From NCBI GenBank assembly GCA_902789365.1, contig CADANQ010000017.1, positions 1-38,457 of the forward strand: a stretch of 38,457 nt of DNA, in the 5' to 3' direction. The position numbers were made by a program, and so were the translations under genes. Below, one piece after another: positions 23,787-32,292 of this stretch (its first letter is position 1; every line of letters begins with the position of its first letter). The notes under the pieces are model-generated. The model saw nothing but the letters and a program-made list of their open reading frames with translations, made no database searches and had not been told where the DNA came from. The stretch is from an uncultured Eubacteriales bacterium (GTDB taxonomy: Bacteria > Bacillota > Clostridia > Christensenellales > Aristaeellaceae).

Positions 23787-24647
23787 TTACATCCATTTTT
23801 TGCGCCTGATGTACCAGACGGACAGCACAACGATCAAGACAGACATAAGAATCACCCCGGCGTAGCCCCAGGACGTATACAGTTCCGGCATGTTCACAAA
23901 GTTCATCCCGTACCAGCCAGCAATGAGGCTGAGCGGCATAAAGATGGATGTGATAATGGTCAGGTGCGTCATGATGTTGTTCTGCCGTATATCTATCCTG
24001 GACTGGTACAGGTCGCGGACCTGTGTGGAATATTCTCTCAGGCTGTTCAGCCTGTCCCGAAATCTTTCGAGCCTTTCCTTCAGCAGATGAAAATACCGGA
24101 TGTTTTCATCCGCGAAAAACCCGTTCTCGTTTTCCTCCAGTTCCTGGCACATGTCGATCAGCTGGTCGTAATGGGTCTTCAGGTCCCGCAACTCGCTTTT
24201 GATGCCGTTGATCTCCGCCGCGGGATCCTCCATGTTCCCCGAAAGGATGTCGTCCTCCAGGGAATTCAGGCGCGCGTCGTACTTTTCCAGGAGCTGGGCG
24301 TCCTTCAGGATGATCTCCTCGATAAAATCATAAATGAAGCGTTCCAGGGAAGGATCACGCCATTTCTTGCTCTGTGAGACGGCGCGGATGATATTGCCGG
24401 CCGTGCCGCTGTCGTCGATGAAGACAACGCCCTTTTCGTCCAGGGCAAAGGCAAACTGCATTTGTTCGCCGCATATGTCGCTCCTGGAGGGGACGCAGAA
24501 GCTGCCGATCAGCGAATCATAATTGACGACGGCCTTGGTGGCGCTCATGTCCTCCATCTCGGTCTCATCGTCGATACCGAGGTCAAAAATACCGCGGTTT
24601 TTTTCCCATTCGGCTCTGGTCAGCAGCGCGGCATAGGGCTTGCTCAC
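23787..24647 (-). CDS. CorA-type divalent metal ion transporter
   Basis: The protein has 286 residues from GTG 24647. The cytoplasmic N-terminal half is mixed alpha/beta, followed by a long helix region (about 120-225) and two C-terminal transmembrane helices. The defining GMN signature lies in GWYGMNFVNMP at the end of TM1, and TM2 ends with the basic RRKKWM. CorA channels carry Mg2+ or Co2+, and some relatives export Zn2+. The reading frame stays open for 24 codons upstream of the GTG. A CTG at 24707 has AGGAAG seven bases before it and would add the plausible N-terminus LQICFIGETLETG, so the real start may be non-standard. Confidence 0.9.
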   Translation of the reverse strand: MSKPYAALLTRAEWEKNRGIFDLGIDDETEMEDMSATKAVVNYDSLIGSFCVPSRSDICGEQMQFAFALDEKGVVFIDDSGTAGNIIRAVSQSKKWRDPSLERFIYDFIEEIILKDAQLLEKYDARLNSLEDDILSGNMEDPAAEINGIKSELRDLKTHYDQLIDMCQELEENENGFFADENIRYFHLLKERLERFRDRLNSLREYSTQVRDLYQSRIDIRQNNIMTHLTIITSIFMPLSLIAGWYGMNFVNMPELYTSWGYAGVILMSVLIVVLSVWYIRRKKWM

Positions 24648-24739
24648 CCTGCCGAGATCCTTCTTCGATCCGGTTTCAAGGGTTTCCCCGATAAAGCAGA
24701 TTTGCAGAAGACCACTTCCTTAGTTTTTGATTCCATTCA

Positions 24740-24771
24740 AAAGCCTCCCGCAGAGCAGCGCGGGAGGCTTT
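24740..24771 (-). terminator. Intrinsic terminator of the five-PGB-domain gene
   Basis: A perfect 12-base stem (24740-24751 with 24760-24771) has an 8-base loop and is followed on the minus strand by TTTT. It lies 16 bases beyond the stop at 24788 and upstream of the CorA-like gene, for which I find no separate promoter. Confidence 0.85.
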
Positions 24772-24787
24772 GGTTGCTGCTTGGGCT

Positions 24788-26107
24788 TCAGGGAATGATG
24801 AACTGGATGCCCAGAGCCTCGTTCAGCTGGACCATGGTCCGGGTGCCGGCGATGCCGTCGACGGACAGACCGTAGGCGCTCTGGAAGGAACGCACCGCGT
24901 TGTAGGTCTTCAGGCCGAATATGCCGTCATCCTCGCCCACGGGCAGGTAACCCAGCTGGATCAGGGCCTGCTGCAGCTTGGTGACCAGGCTGCCCCTGGA
25001 GCCCCTCTGGAGCTTGGTGGTGGTCACGGTCGCCGCTTCCTCGGTGACGTCGACCACTGTGGGCTCCAGATTGCCGATGTTGAACAGCTTCAGAATTCCC
25101 CAGGTGGCAGGCCCGATGACGCCGTCCTTGGTCAGGGCGTAGTCGCCCTGCAAGCGCTTGACAGCGTTCATGGTAGCGTTGCCGAAGATGCCGTCCGCGG
25201 AACCCAGCAGATATCCGCCGGCCTTCAGGTACATCTGAGCGGTGACCACGTGGGAGCCGTGGCTGCCGTAACGCAGGGTCGGCTCGGTGTAGGGATCGTC
25301 CACGGTGCCGGTGGCATCCTGAGCGTCTTCCAGAGCCTGCTGCGTGGTGGTGGGCCACAGGGCGCGGCGGGTATTGGTGTCCAGGACGCCGTTGACGGTC
25401 AGCGCGTTGTCCAGCTGGAAGTATCTCAGGGCGGTGACGGTGTTCTGGGCCATGAACCCGGTGGGAACGATGTTCAGATAATTGAGGTCAAGAAGCCGCT
25501 GCTGCAGCACATAGACGTCATATCCGCGGGAGCCGCTGGACAGCTGGCGCACCGGGATGCCGCCGTTGAAGATGGCGGCCGTCCGGTTGTACAGGGCGGT
25601 CTTGGTCTTTTCGCCGGCTTTGCCGTCCACGGTCAGGCCCGCGGAAGCCTGGAAAGCCTTGACGGCGGTCAGGACCGAGGTATCGAAATTGCCGGAGATG
25701 GTGCCGGAATAATAATAGGTATCCCTCAGCTGACGCTGCAGTTCCTTGACGGCCTCGCCAGTGGCGCCGTAGGAGAGCACATAGGTGGTCGCCTCGGGAA
25801 CCAGGGCGTGCACCGCGGTGTCGCTCAGAAGGACGGCGGCCGTGGTGGGATCGATAATGCCGGTTACCGGCAGGCCGTTGCGTTCCTGAAAATTGCGGAC
25901 CGCTCGGTAGGTACCGTTGCCGTAGTTGCCGTCGATGGTGCCGGTATAATAGGAATAGTTCTGCAGCCTCTGCTGGGCCTCAAGAACATCCTGGCCGGAC
26001 ATGCCTTTGCTGAGTGTGCGGTCTCCCAGAGTGTATGCTGCCAGGGCGGCCCCGCAAATGCTCACCGCCATTGCCAGAATGAGCATCATGCCGATTATCT
26101 TCTTCAC
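24788..26107 (-). CDS. Secreted protein made of five PG_binding_1 domains
   Basis: The protein has 439 residues. A signal peptide (1-23, ending AALAA) is followed by five PG_binding_1 domains at about 31-95, 111-175, 191-255, 283-347 and 367-435. Each opens with L-x-x-G-x-x-G-x-x-V and contains a YY or YL turn, and most then have an F-Q-x-x-x-x-L segment. No catalytic domain is present. Such proteins coat or organise peptidoglycan, or may target a partner that is bound non-covalently. The start is GTG 26107 with AAGGAG ten bases upstream. It is followed by a strong terminator. Confidence 0.88.
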   Translation of the reverse strand: MKKIIGMMLILAMAVSICGAALAAYTLGDRTLSKGMSGQDVLEAQQRLQNYSYYTGTIDGNYGNGTYRAVRNFQERNGLPVTGIIDPTTAAVLLSDTAVHALVPEATTYVLSYGATGEAVKELQRQLRDTYYYSGTISGNFDTSVLTAVKAFQASAGLTVDGKAGEKTKTALYNRTAAIFNGGIPVRQLSSGSRGYDVYVLQQRLLDLNYLNIVPTGFMAQNTVTALRYFQLDNALTVNGVLDTNTRRALWPTTTQQALEDAQDATGTVDDPYTEPTLRYGSHGSHVVTAQMYLKAGGYLLGSADGIFGNATMNAVKRLQGDYALTKDGVIGPATWGILKLFNIGNLEPTVVDVTEEAATVTTTKLQRGSRGSLVTKLQQALIQLGYLPVGEDDGIFGLKTYNAVRSFQSAYGLSVDGIAGTRTMVQLNEALGIQFIIP

Positions 26108-26262
26108 TTACAAGTCACTCCTTCCTCAGGGCGCGGACCCGTCGGTCCTCTTTTACTTTAGATATCTTAGCAAATGTTTGTGAAAATAACGTGCCAATAT
26201 TGTTTCGGAAAGCATAAATCCTTTTTAATAAACTTTAAACATCCCATTGCTTTTGTAAATAC

Positions 26263-27648
26263 CTATGCCTGCCTTGAAGGGAACACATCCAGGACGGCAA
26301 AAGCCTGGGCGATGGTATCCACTCCCCTGATTTCCGCGTCCGGCACGTTCTTGATTTTCGCGGCCGAATCCCTCGGGCAGATGACGCGGGTAAAGCCCAG
26401 CCTTACGCATTCCTGCACCCTTCTTTCAAGCCGCGGAACCGCCCTGATCTCCCCCGCCAGGCCCACCTCGCCCACAACGCACACGTCCGGGGGCAGGGGA
26501 CGGTCGCACATGCTTGAAGCAACGGCGCAGCATACCGCCAGGTCCGCCGCCGGCTCCGTCAGGTCCAGACCGCCCGCCACATTGATGTAGACATCCTTGT
26601 CGTAAAGCTTCATGCCAGCCCGTTTTTCCATGACGGCAAGCAGAAGAATGACCCTGGAATTGTCCATGCCGTTGACCGTCCTGCGGGGCACCTGGTAATA
26701 GGACCTGGCAGCCAGGGCCTGGATGTCCACCAGCACCGGACGCGTACCTTCCATCGCGCATACCACGCAGGAACCGCTGGCCCCCCTGGCCCGGGAGGAC
26801 AAAAGGCTTTCCGAGGCGTTTTTCACCTCCCGCATCCCGTCGGAGGCCATTTCGAAAACGCCCAGCTCGTTGACGGAACCGAAGCGGTTTTTGGCCGCCC
26901 TCAGCAGGCGATATTCGTGGGTCTTGTCGCCTTCGAAATAAAGAACGGCGTCCACCATATGCTCCAGGACGCGGGGCCCCGCCAGCGCGCCTTCTTTGGT
27001 AACATGTCCCACCAGAATCACACCGCAGCCCGATTCCTTGGCGTACCGCATCAATATGGCGGCGCTCTCCCTGACCTGGCTGACCGATCCGGGGGCCGAG
27101 GACATTTCGGGCAGGTACATGGTCTGCACCGAATCCACGACGCAGTAATCGGGCCTGAGCGTCTCCAGCTTTTCGCGTACGTTGTCCATGGCGTTTTCGC
27201 TCAGGAGCAGGATATCGGTTTCATCGTCGCCGAGCCTGCGGGCGCGAAGCTTAATCTGCCGGAGGGATTCCTCGCCGCTGATATACAGCACCTTTTTCCC
27301 CATGCGGGAAAGGGAAGCGCTCATCTGCAAAAGAAGGGTGGATTTGCCTATGCCGGGCTCGCCGCCCACCAGGATCAGCGCGCCTTCGACGATGCCGCCC
27401 CCGAGAACCCGGTCCAGTTCGCCTATCCCCGTGGTCTGGTAAATGTGGCTGTCCGTGGTGATTTCCTTCATCGGAAGGGCGTTTTCGCCGATTCCGGCCC
27501 TGCGCTTCATCGGTTTGGCCGCTTCCTGCGGCTCCGCCCTGGTTTCCTGCAGAGTGTTCCATGCCCCGCACTCCGGGCATCTTCCCATCCACCTCGGGTT
27601 TTCATACCCGCAGGAAGAACATACAAAAGACGATTTAATCTTTGCCAC
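26263..27648 (-). CDS. radA: DNA repair protein RadA
   Basis: The protein has 461 residues. It begins at GTG 27648 with GGAGGT about ten bases upstream. An N-terminal zinc finger (Cys10, 13, 24 and 27) precedes a RecA-like ATPase with Walker A GEPGIGKS (96-103), the RadA-specific KNRFG motif (near 257) and a C-terminal Lon-like domain. RadA is a hexameric helicase that drives branch migration in recombination. The C-terminus contains CVVGEVGLAGEIRAV, typical of the family. It is divergent from the metallophosphoesterase-like gene, with about 200 bases between the coding regions. Confidence 0.97.
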   Translation of the reverse strand: MAKIKSSFVCSSCGYENPRWMGRCPECGAWNTLQETRAEPQEAAKPMKRRAGIGENALPMKEITTDSHIYQTTGIGELDRVLGGGIVEGALILVGGEPGIGKSTLLLQMSASLSRMGKKVLYISGEESLRQIKLRARRLGDDETDILLLSENAMDNVREKLETLRPDYCVVDSVQTMYLPEMSSAPGSVSQVRESAAILMRYAKESGCGVILVGHVTKEGALAGPRVLEHMVDAVLYFEGDKTHEYRLLRAAKNRFGSVNELGVFEMASDGMREVKNASESLLSSRARGASGSCVVCAMEGTRPVLVDIQALAARSYYQVPRRTVNGMDNSRVILLLAVMEKRAGMKLYDKDVYINVAGGLDLTEPAADLAVCCAVASSMCDRPLPPDVCVVGEVGLAGEIRAVPRLERRVQECVRLGFTRVICPRDSAAKIKNVPDAEIRGVDTIAQAFAVLDVFPSRQA

Positions 27649-27756
27649 GCCCGCGATACCTCCGTCTGAAATCCTGTTATAAAATTTCGATGGATTACCG
27701 CGTTTTCCCTTTTATAGCGGAGCAAAGAAAAATGTTTTGATTTGTTTACAGTTTTA

Positions 27757-27785
27757 TTGCGAATTGTTAATAATTCCGGTATAAT
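27757..27785 (+). promoter_or_regulatory. Promoter of the metallophosphoesterase-like gene
   Basis: TTGCGA (27757-27762), a 17-base spacer and a consensus TATAAT (27780-27785) within an AT-rich stretch. The start would be near 27792, so an ATG at 27786 is excluded and ATG 27855 is used. Confidence 0.75.
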
Positions 27786-27854
27786 TTGCAATACATCGGC
27801 GTAAAGCCGGTGTGCCCGTCCGACAGAAAAACAAAACGTCAGAGAGGTCTGTAC

Positions 27855-28946
27855 ATGCGTAATCAGAAGCACTCGGATCCGCTGTTCGCCGCGCCCAAAG
27901 AGCGCCGTGTCGCGCCGTATGTTATTCTTCTTGTCATTCTTCTGGTCTTTACGGGCCTTTTCATATACAATATGCTCCTCAACTCCCATGTATCGGTGGA
28001 GACTGCCCGGATTACCGTCAATACGCTGCCGTCGAAGCTGGAAAACTTCAGGATATGCGTAATCAGCGACCTGGACGGCCAGTTTTTCGGGCCCAACCAG
28101 GAATACCTGTATGACGCCGTGACATCCAGGAAATGCAACGTCGTCTGCGTCGTGGGAGATATCTGCGACGATACGGGTTCCCCCAGGGCGCTGATCCGTC
28201 TGATCGGCCGGCTGGACCCGGAAACAACCGTGTTTTTCATTCCGGGAGACGAGGATCCCAACCCGCTGCGCTCCGAGCCCCACGCCGATAAGGACGCCCG
28301 GGCTCCCTATGTCACCGACCTCATCAATGCCGGGGCGGTCTTCCTTGACGCGCCCGCGGCCGTGACCGTCGGCGACGCCACGATTTGGTTCTGTCCCGAA
28401 AGCATTTATTCCATGGATATCGAAAGCAGCGAAAGCACGGCCCGCAAACGCCTGAACGAGCTGCTGCAGGAGCCCTGGTCCGAACAGAACGAGGCATGGA
28501 TCAGCGCCACCGAATACCAGCTGGACCGTTACGAGCGGATTCGTGAAGCCCAGCGGCGCATGACGCCCGCGGATATCCATATTGCGGTTACCCACGCGCC
28601 GCTGTCCGAGACAAGCATGCGCGAGCTTCACGATTCCTATGCCCATGGGCAGTCCGTCTACATCAGCGGCATATCCCTGATCATCGCGGGTCATCAGAAC
28701 GCGGGGGGATGGCGGTTGCCCGGCGGCGGAGCGATCTGGGTGCCGGACAGCTTCGCCGTGAAGACATCGGGCTTCTTCCCTTCGGACAACGGTTTGAAGG
28801 GGCTTCAGAACGTCCTGGGAATATCGCAGTACATCACCTCCGGACTGGGAACATCCTCCGTATATCCCGCCCCGATGAACATGTTCAGGCTGTTCAATCA
28901 GCCGACTTTGTCCGTACTGACTCTCACCCGGAAACTGACCGACTGA
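27855..28946 (+). CDS. Membrane-anchored metallophosphoesterase-like protein with altered metal ligands
   Basis: The protein has 363 residues. One transmembrane helix (about 21-41) precedes a YkuE-like calcineurin fold. The expected five motifs can be aligned, but several key residues differ. The DxH motif reads SDLD (Asp72, Asp74), the GD motif is intact (VVGDICDD, Asp102), and the GNH[ED] motif reads GDED (131-134). The fourth-motif His is present in VTHAP (His247), and GHTH reads GHQN (279-282). Three metal-binding His or Asn positions are therefore replaced. It may be a pseudoenzyme or may bind metal differently. GAGAGG lies before ATG 27855. YkuE relatives act on phosphoester bonds at the outer face of the membrane. 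Confidence 0.8.
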   Translation: MRNQKHSDPLFAAPKERRVAPYVILLVILLVFTGLFIYNMLLNSHVSVETARITVNTLPSKLENFRICVISDLDGQFFGPNQEYLYDAVTSRKCNVVCVVGDICDDTGSPRALIRLIGRLDPETTVFFIPGDEDPNPLRSEPHADKDARAPYVTDLINAGAVFLDAPAAVTVGDATIWFCPESIYSMDIESSESTARKRLNELLQEPWSEQNEAWISATEYQLDRYERIREAQRRMTPADIHIAVTHAPLSETSMRELHDSYAHGQSVYISGISLIIAGHQNAGGWRLPGGGAIWVPDSFAVKTSGFFPSDNGLKGLQNVLGISQYITSGLGTSSVYPAPMNMFRLFNQPTLSVLTLTRKLTD

Positions 28947-28983
28947 AAAACAGGCCGAATGCTCCCGCTTTTTCTCTTTCCCG

Positions 28984-29011
28984 TTGACTTTTTTTCAATT
29001 TGATGTACTAT
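28984..29011 (+). promoter_or_regulatory. Promoter of the polyphosphate kinase gene
   Basis: TTGACT (28984-28989), a 16-base spacer and TACTAT (29006-29011). The start would be near 29018, giving a leader of about 65 bases. Confidence 0.6.
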
Positions 29012-29082
29012 CAATAAAGAGAACCCAATGGAATGAAGATCCGCTGTCAGGCTCCGCCTGTAAGCTTTAAAAAAAGGAAGGA

Positions 29083-31359
29083 ATGTGCGCTGCCGTGTCC
29101 TCTAAACCCATTATCAACAGGGAACTGAGCTGGCTGGATTTCAATTACCGCGTCCTTTCCGAAGCCGTCAACGAAGACAATCCGCTTCTTGAAAGGGGCA
29201 AGTTTTTATCCATCGTTTCCAGCAATCTGGATGAATTTTTCATGGTGCGTGTCGGCTCTCTCTGCCGCAGCCTGGAGGAAGGCAGCGGCCGGACGGACCC
29301 CTCCGGAATGACCTGCGCGCAGCAGCTTGCCGCGGTCCGCAGGGAAGCCACGCGCCAGGTGGAAAAGCAGTACAACATCCTGCAGCAGAAATACCTTCCC
29401 CTCCTTGCGAGAGAGGGCATCCATATCCTGCATCCGAATATGCTTGATAAGGAGCAGCTCCGTTGGGTCGATTCCTTTTTCGACAGGGAGGTCCAGCCCC
29501 TTCTGTCCCCCTGGGCCGTCAACGCCCAGCGGCCGTTCCCGCTTCTTTCGGCAAAAAAGATCCATATCGCCCTGCTTCTCCCTCCCCAGGCCCGGGGAGG
29601 CAGCCTGCGCTTTGCCCTCGTCACGGTTCCTTCCGGTCTTAAAAGGGTTGTGCTGCTGCCCACGGGCATCGGCCGCACGCGGGGCATCCTGCTGGAAGAC
29701 GTCATCGCCACGAATCTGCACAAGCTTTTCGGCGGGATCAAGCCGGTGGCATGGGTTCCGTTCCGTTTGACGCGCAACGCCGATTTTCTTTATAACGATT
29801 CCAACGCGAACATGCTGATTGCCGAGATGCGCAAAAACCTGAAGCGCCGCAAATGGGGCAAGGTCGTGCGCCTGGAGGTCCCGAAAGGCGCCGACGCCCG
29901 CCTGATGATCCGGCTGCGCAAATACCTGTGCCTGACGGACAAGGCGACCATGTTCATTCCCGGCCCCCTGGACCTTACCTTCTTCATGAAGGAGATCGCG
30001 TCCTATCCCGAATATGACGACCTGCGGTTTACGCCCTTTACGCCGTATGTGGACGAACGCCTGTCCGACAAGGAGGACATCTTCCGGGCGATCCGCGGGG
30101 GCGACTTCCTTCTGCACCATCCGTACGATTCCTTTGAACCCGTGATCCGCTTTGTATGCGACGCGGCCGACGACCCGAATGTGATGGCCATCAAGCAGAC
30201 GCTGTACCGCGTCAGCGGAAAAAGCCCCATTGTCGCCGCCCTGGCCCGCGCGGCCAGAAACGGCAAGCAGGTCACCGTTCTGATCGAGGTCCGCGCGCGT
30301 TTTGACGAGGAAAACAACATCAACTGGTGCCTGGAGCTTGAAAAAGCCGGCTGCCATGTGTATTACGGTGTTCCGAAACTGAAAACCCATTCCAAGATCA
30401 CCCTGGTCGTCCGCCGGGAGGAAAACGGGCTGAGGAGCTACGTCCATCTGGGCACGGGGAATTACAACGATTCCACGGCGAAGCTCTATACCGACTTGGG
30501 GCTGTTCACCTGCGACGATACCATCGGAAGGGACGCCGGCGCGTTTTTCAACATGGTCACCGGCTACGGCGGCCTGGCCGATATGGAAAAGCTGATCTGC
30601 GCGCCGTATGAGCTTCGCCGGGCCATGTCCCGCCTTATACGCGAGGAAATCCGCAACGCCCGGGAAGGGCGCGAGGCCTCCATCTGGGCCAAGATGAACA
30701 GCCTGTGCGATCCGAAGATCATTCGCCTCATCTACAAGGCCGCGGACGAAGGCGTACAGGTAAACCTGCTGGTCAGGGGCATCTGCTGCATCAGGCCCGG
30801 ATCCCACGAAAACATCCGCGTCCGTTCCATCGTGGGCCGGTTCCTTGAGCACGCCAGGATTTATATCTTCAACCAGTCCGGGGATCCGAAGGTATTCCTG
30901 TCCTCGGCGGACATGATGCCCAGGAACCTCGACAAACGGGTGGAACTGATGTTCCCCATCGAGGACGCGGACATCAAGGCCCGTGTCATCGCCACCCTGC
31001 GGGACGAATGGCGGGACAACGTCAAGGCATGGGAAATGAAAAAGAGCGGCGTTTACCGCCGTGTCCGCCGCGAAGAGCCTCTTTTGAACGTCCAGGAGGC
31101 CCGCATCCTGTCCCAGGCCATGCCCGAGGACCTCAGCCCCCTTCTTGACGATGACGATATCGAAAAGATCGACCGCCGGGACAGGGAGGAATTCGGGGAA
31201 TACGAGGGCGACGGCCGGCTGTCCCAGGACAGCGTGGAATACGGCGAAACCATGGAACTGGAGCACGAATCGGATTATTCAGAGCAGGAAGCCGACGCCC
31301 TGGACGAACCCCGCGAGGAAGAACCCGCCGTTCGGAATCCCGACGACGAGGATATTTGA
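29083..31359 (+). CDS. ppk1: Polyphosphate kinase 1
   Basis: The protein has 758 residues; about 690 is usual. The N-terminal domain opens with INRELSWLDFNYRVL and has SNLDEFFMVRVG. The catalytic domains contain the phospho-acceptor His436 in LKTHSKITL, directly comparable to His435 of the E. coli enzyme, followed by HLGTGNYN and a second conserved His (near 575, PGSHENIRV). It reversibly moves the gamma phosphate of ATP onto polyphosphate chains. The last 60 or so residues form an extra acidic tail rich in Glu and Asp. ATG 29083 has AGGA four bases upstream; GTG 29095 is an alternative start. Confidence 0.96.
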   Translation: MCAAVSSKPIINRELSWLDFNYRVLSEAVNEDNPLLERGKFLSIVSSNLDEFFMVRVGSLCRSLEEGSGRTDPSGMTCAQQLAAVRREATRQVEKQYNILQQKYLPLLAREGIHILHPNMLDKEQLRWVDSFFDREVQPLLSPWAVNAQRPFPLLSAKKIHIALLLPPQARGGSLRFALVTVPSGLKRVVLLPTGIGRTRGILLEDVIATNLHKLFGGIKPVAWVPFRLTRNADFLYNDSNANMLIAEMRKNLKRRKWGKVVRLEVPKGADARLMIRLRKYLCLTDKATMFIPGPLDLTFFMKEIASYPEYDDLRFTPFTPYVDERLSDKEDIFRAIRGGDFLLHHPYDSFEPVIRFVCDAADDPNVMAIKQTLYRVSGKSPIVAALARAARNGKQVTVLIEVRARFDEENNINWCLELEKAGCHVYYGVPKLKTHSKITLVVRREENGLRSYVHLGTGNYNDSTAKLYTDLGLFTCDDTIGRDAGAFFNMVTGYGGLADMEKLICAPYELRRAMSRLIREEIRNAREGREASIWAKMNSLCDPKIIRLIYKAADEGVQVNLLVRGICCIRPGSHENIRVRSIVGRFLEHARIYIFNQSGDPKVFLSSADMMPRNLDKRVELMFPIEDADIKARVIATLRDEWRDNVKAWEMKKSGVYRRVRREEPLLNVQEARILSQAMPEDLSPLLDDDDIEKIDRRDREEFGEYEGDGRLSQDSVEYGETMELEHESDYSEQEADALDEPREEEPAVRNPDDEDI

Positions 31360-31370
31360 CGCCCGGTTCA

Positions 31371-31399
31371 TTGACAATCATCCCCTGAACGCATATAAT
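31371..31399 (+). promoter_or_regulatory. Consensus sigma-A promoter of the cysE-cysS operon
   Basis: TTGACA (31371-31376), a 17-base spacer and TATAAT (31394-31399) are a perfect consensus. Transcription would begin near 31406 at the front of the T-box leader. Confidence 0.9.
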
Positions 31400-31405
31400 A
31401 GCTTT

Positions 31406-31619
31406 GGCAGGGAACGGGAAAGAATCCTCCCCCACAGGTACCCAAAGAGAGCGGCCGCCATCGGCTGGAAGCGCCGCGGTACAGGGAGGCAGTGCGCCCG
31501 GGAGCCGCGCCGGGGAACAGCGTATCCGGCGCCGTGGGGCCGCGTTAAGGCCTGCGATCATAAGAGTGGATCGCGGCAAAGTTATTTTCGCCGTCTCTTT
31601 ATGGGACGGCGTTTTTTTC
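31406..31619 (+). promoter_or_regulatory. Cysteine T-box leader with UGC specifier
   Basis: The leader shows the T-box order of parts. A base helix (CGGG with CCCG) encloses a specifier loop with TGC at 31493-31495, a Cys codon. Above it are a CCTCCC/GGGAGG helix, the AGAGAG bulge (31446-31451) and a GGCTGGAAG distal loop. A 7-base hairpin (31507-31513 with 31526-31532) precedes the T-box proper, CGTGGGGCCGCG at 31533-31544. CGCGGC at 31572-31577 can pair with GCCGCG as an antiterminator arm, and a terminator follows. Uncharged tRNA-Cys would favour read-through into cysE and cysS. The T-box departs from the usual GGTGGNACCGCG at two positions. Confidence 0.85.
31589..31618 (+). terminator. 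T-box attenuator terminator
   Basis: A perfect 7-base stem (31589-31595 with 31605-31611) is followed by seven T. It lies 11 bases before the cysE ATG and is the off-state of the T-box switch. Confidence 0.88.
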
Positions 31620-31629
31620 GGAGAGCGAC

Positions 31630-32259
31630 ATGTTCGAACAATGGAGAAGCGATATCCGGGCCGTCATGAGCCGTGACCCCGCGGTCAAAAGCATACTGGA
31701 GGTCATGCTCTGCTATCCCGGCTATAAGGCCATCCGCCGCCATCGCAGGGCTCACAGGGCTTATGAACACGGGCATTTCCTTTACGCCCGGCTGATCTCG
31801 GCCCGCACCCAGCGCAAAACGGGGATCGACATCCATCCCGGCGCGGTAATCGGCAACGGCCTTTTCATCGATCACGGCTTCGGCGTGGTCATCGGCGAAA
31901 CGGCGGTCATCGGCGACGAGGTCACGCTGTACCAGGGCGTCACCCTGGGCGGCACCGGCAAGGACACCGGCAAACGGCATCCGACCCTTGGAAGCTACGT
32001 CACCGTCGGCGCCGGCGCGAAGGTCCTCGGCCCCATTGTGATCGGCGATCATGTCAAAATCGGCGCGGGCTCCATCGTGCTGAAAAACGTTCCCGACAAC
32101 TGTACGGTGGTCGGCAATCCGGGACGGGTGGTCAAACGCCTGGCGCCCGCGCCGGAGGTCGACCTGAACCAGACCGATCTTCCCGACCCGATGCTGGAAA
32201 GCCTGTCCACCCTCAGGGAACGCGTGGACAAGCTGGAAAAGGACCAGAAGGAATCCTGA
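31630..32259 (+). CDS. cysE: Serine O-acetyltransferase
   Basis: The protein has 209 residues, a short CysE form. A helical N-terminal part is followed by a left-handed beta-helix of hexapeptide repeats (VIGNGLFID, VVIGETAVIGDEV, IVIGDHVKIGAGSIV). The catalytic Asp-His pair lies in FIDHGFG (Asp81, His82), with HPGA (69-72) and GGTGKDTGKRHPTLG. The enzyme makes O-acetylserine from serine and acetyl-CoA, the first step of cysteine synthesis. It is followed after 33 bases by cysS; a T-box sensing tRNA-Cys links supply of cysteine with its loading onto tRNA. Confidence 0.96.
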   Translation: MFEQWRSDIRAVMSRDPAVKSILEVMLCYPGYKAIRRHRRAHRAYEHGHFLYARLISARTQRKTGIDIHPGAVIGNGLFIDHGFGVVIGETAVIGDEVTLYQGVTLGGTGKDTGKRHPTLGSYVTVGAGAKVLGPIVIGDHVKIGAGSIVLKNVPDNCTVVGNPGRVVKRLAPAPEVDLNQTDLPDPMLESLSTLRERVDKLEKDQKES

Positions 32260-32292
32260 CAATCATCCGATATTATTATATGGAGGTCTCAT

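Noticed and set aside
24770-26161. Plus-strand open frame of 463 codons opposite the five-domain peptidoglycan-binding protein
   Set aside because: The minus strand encodes five well-formed PG_binding_1 domains and a signal peptide. The plus-strand translation is Gly/Gln-rich without domain features and overlaps the minus-strand terminator.
29206-31266. Minus-strand open frame of 686 codons opposite polyphosphate kinase
   Set aside because: The plus strand carries all polyphosphate kinase motifs including the catalytic His. The antisense frame is a by-product of GC-rich codon use.
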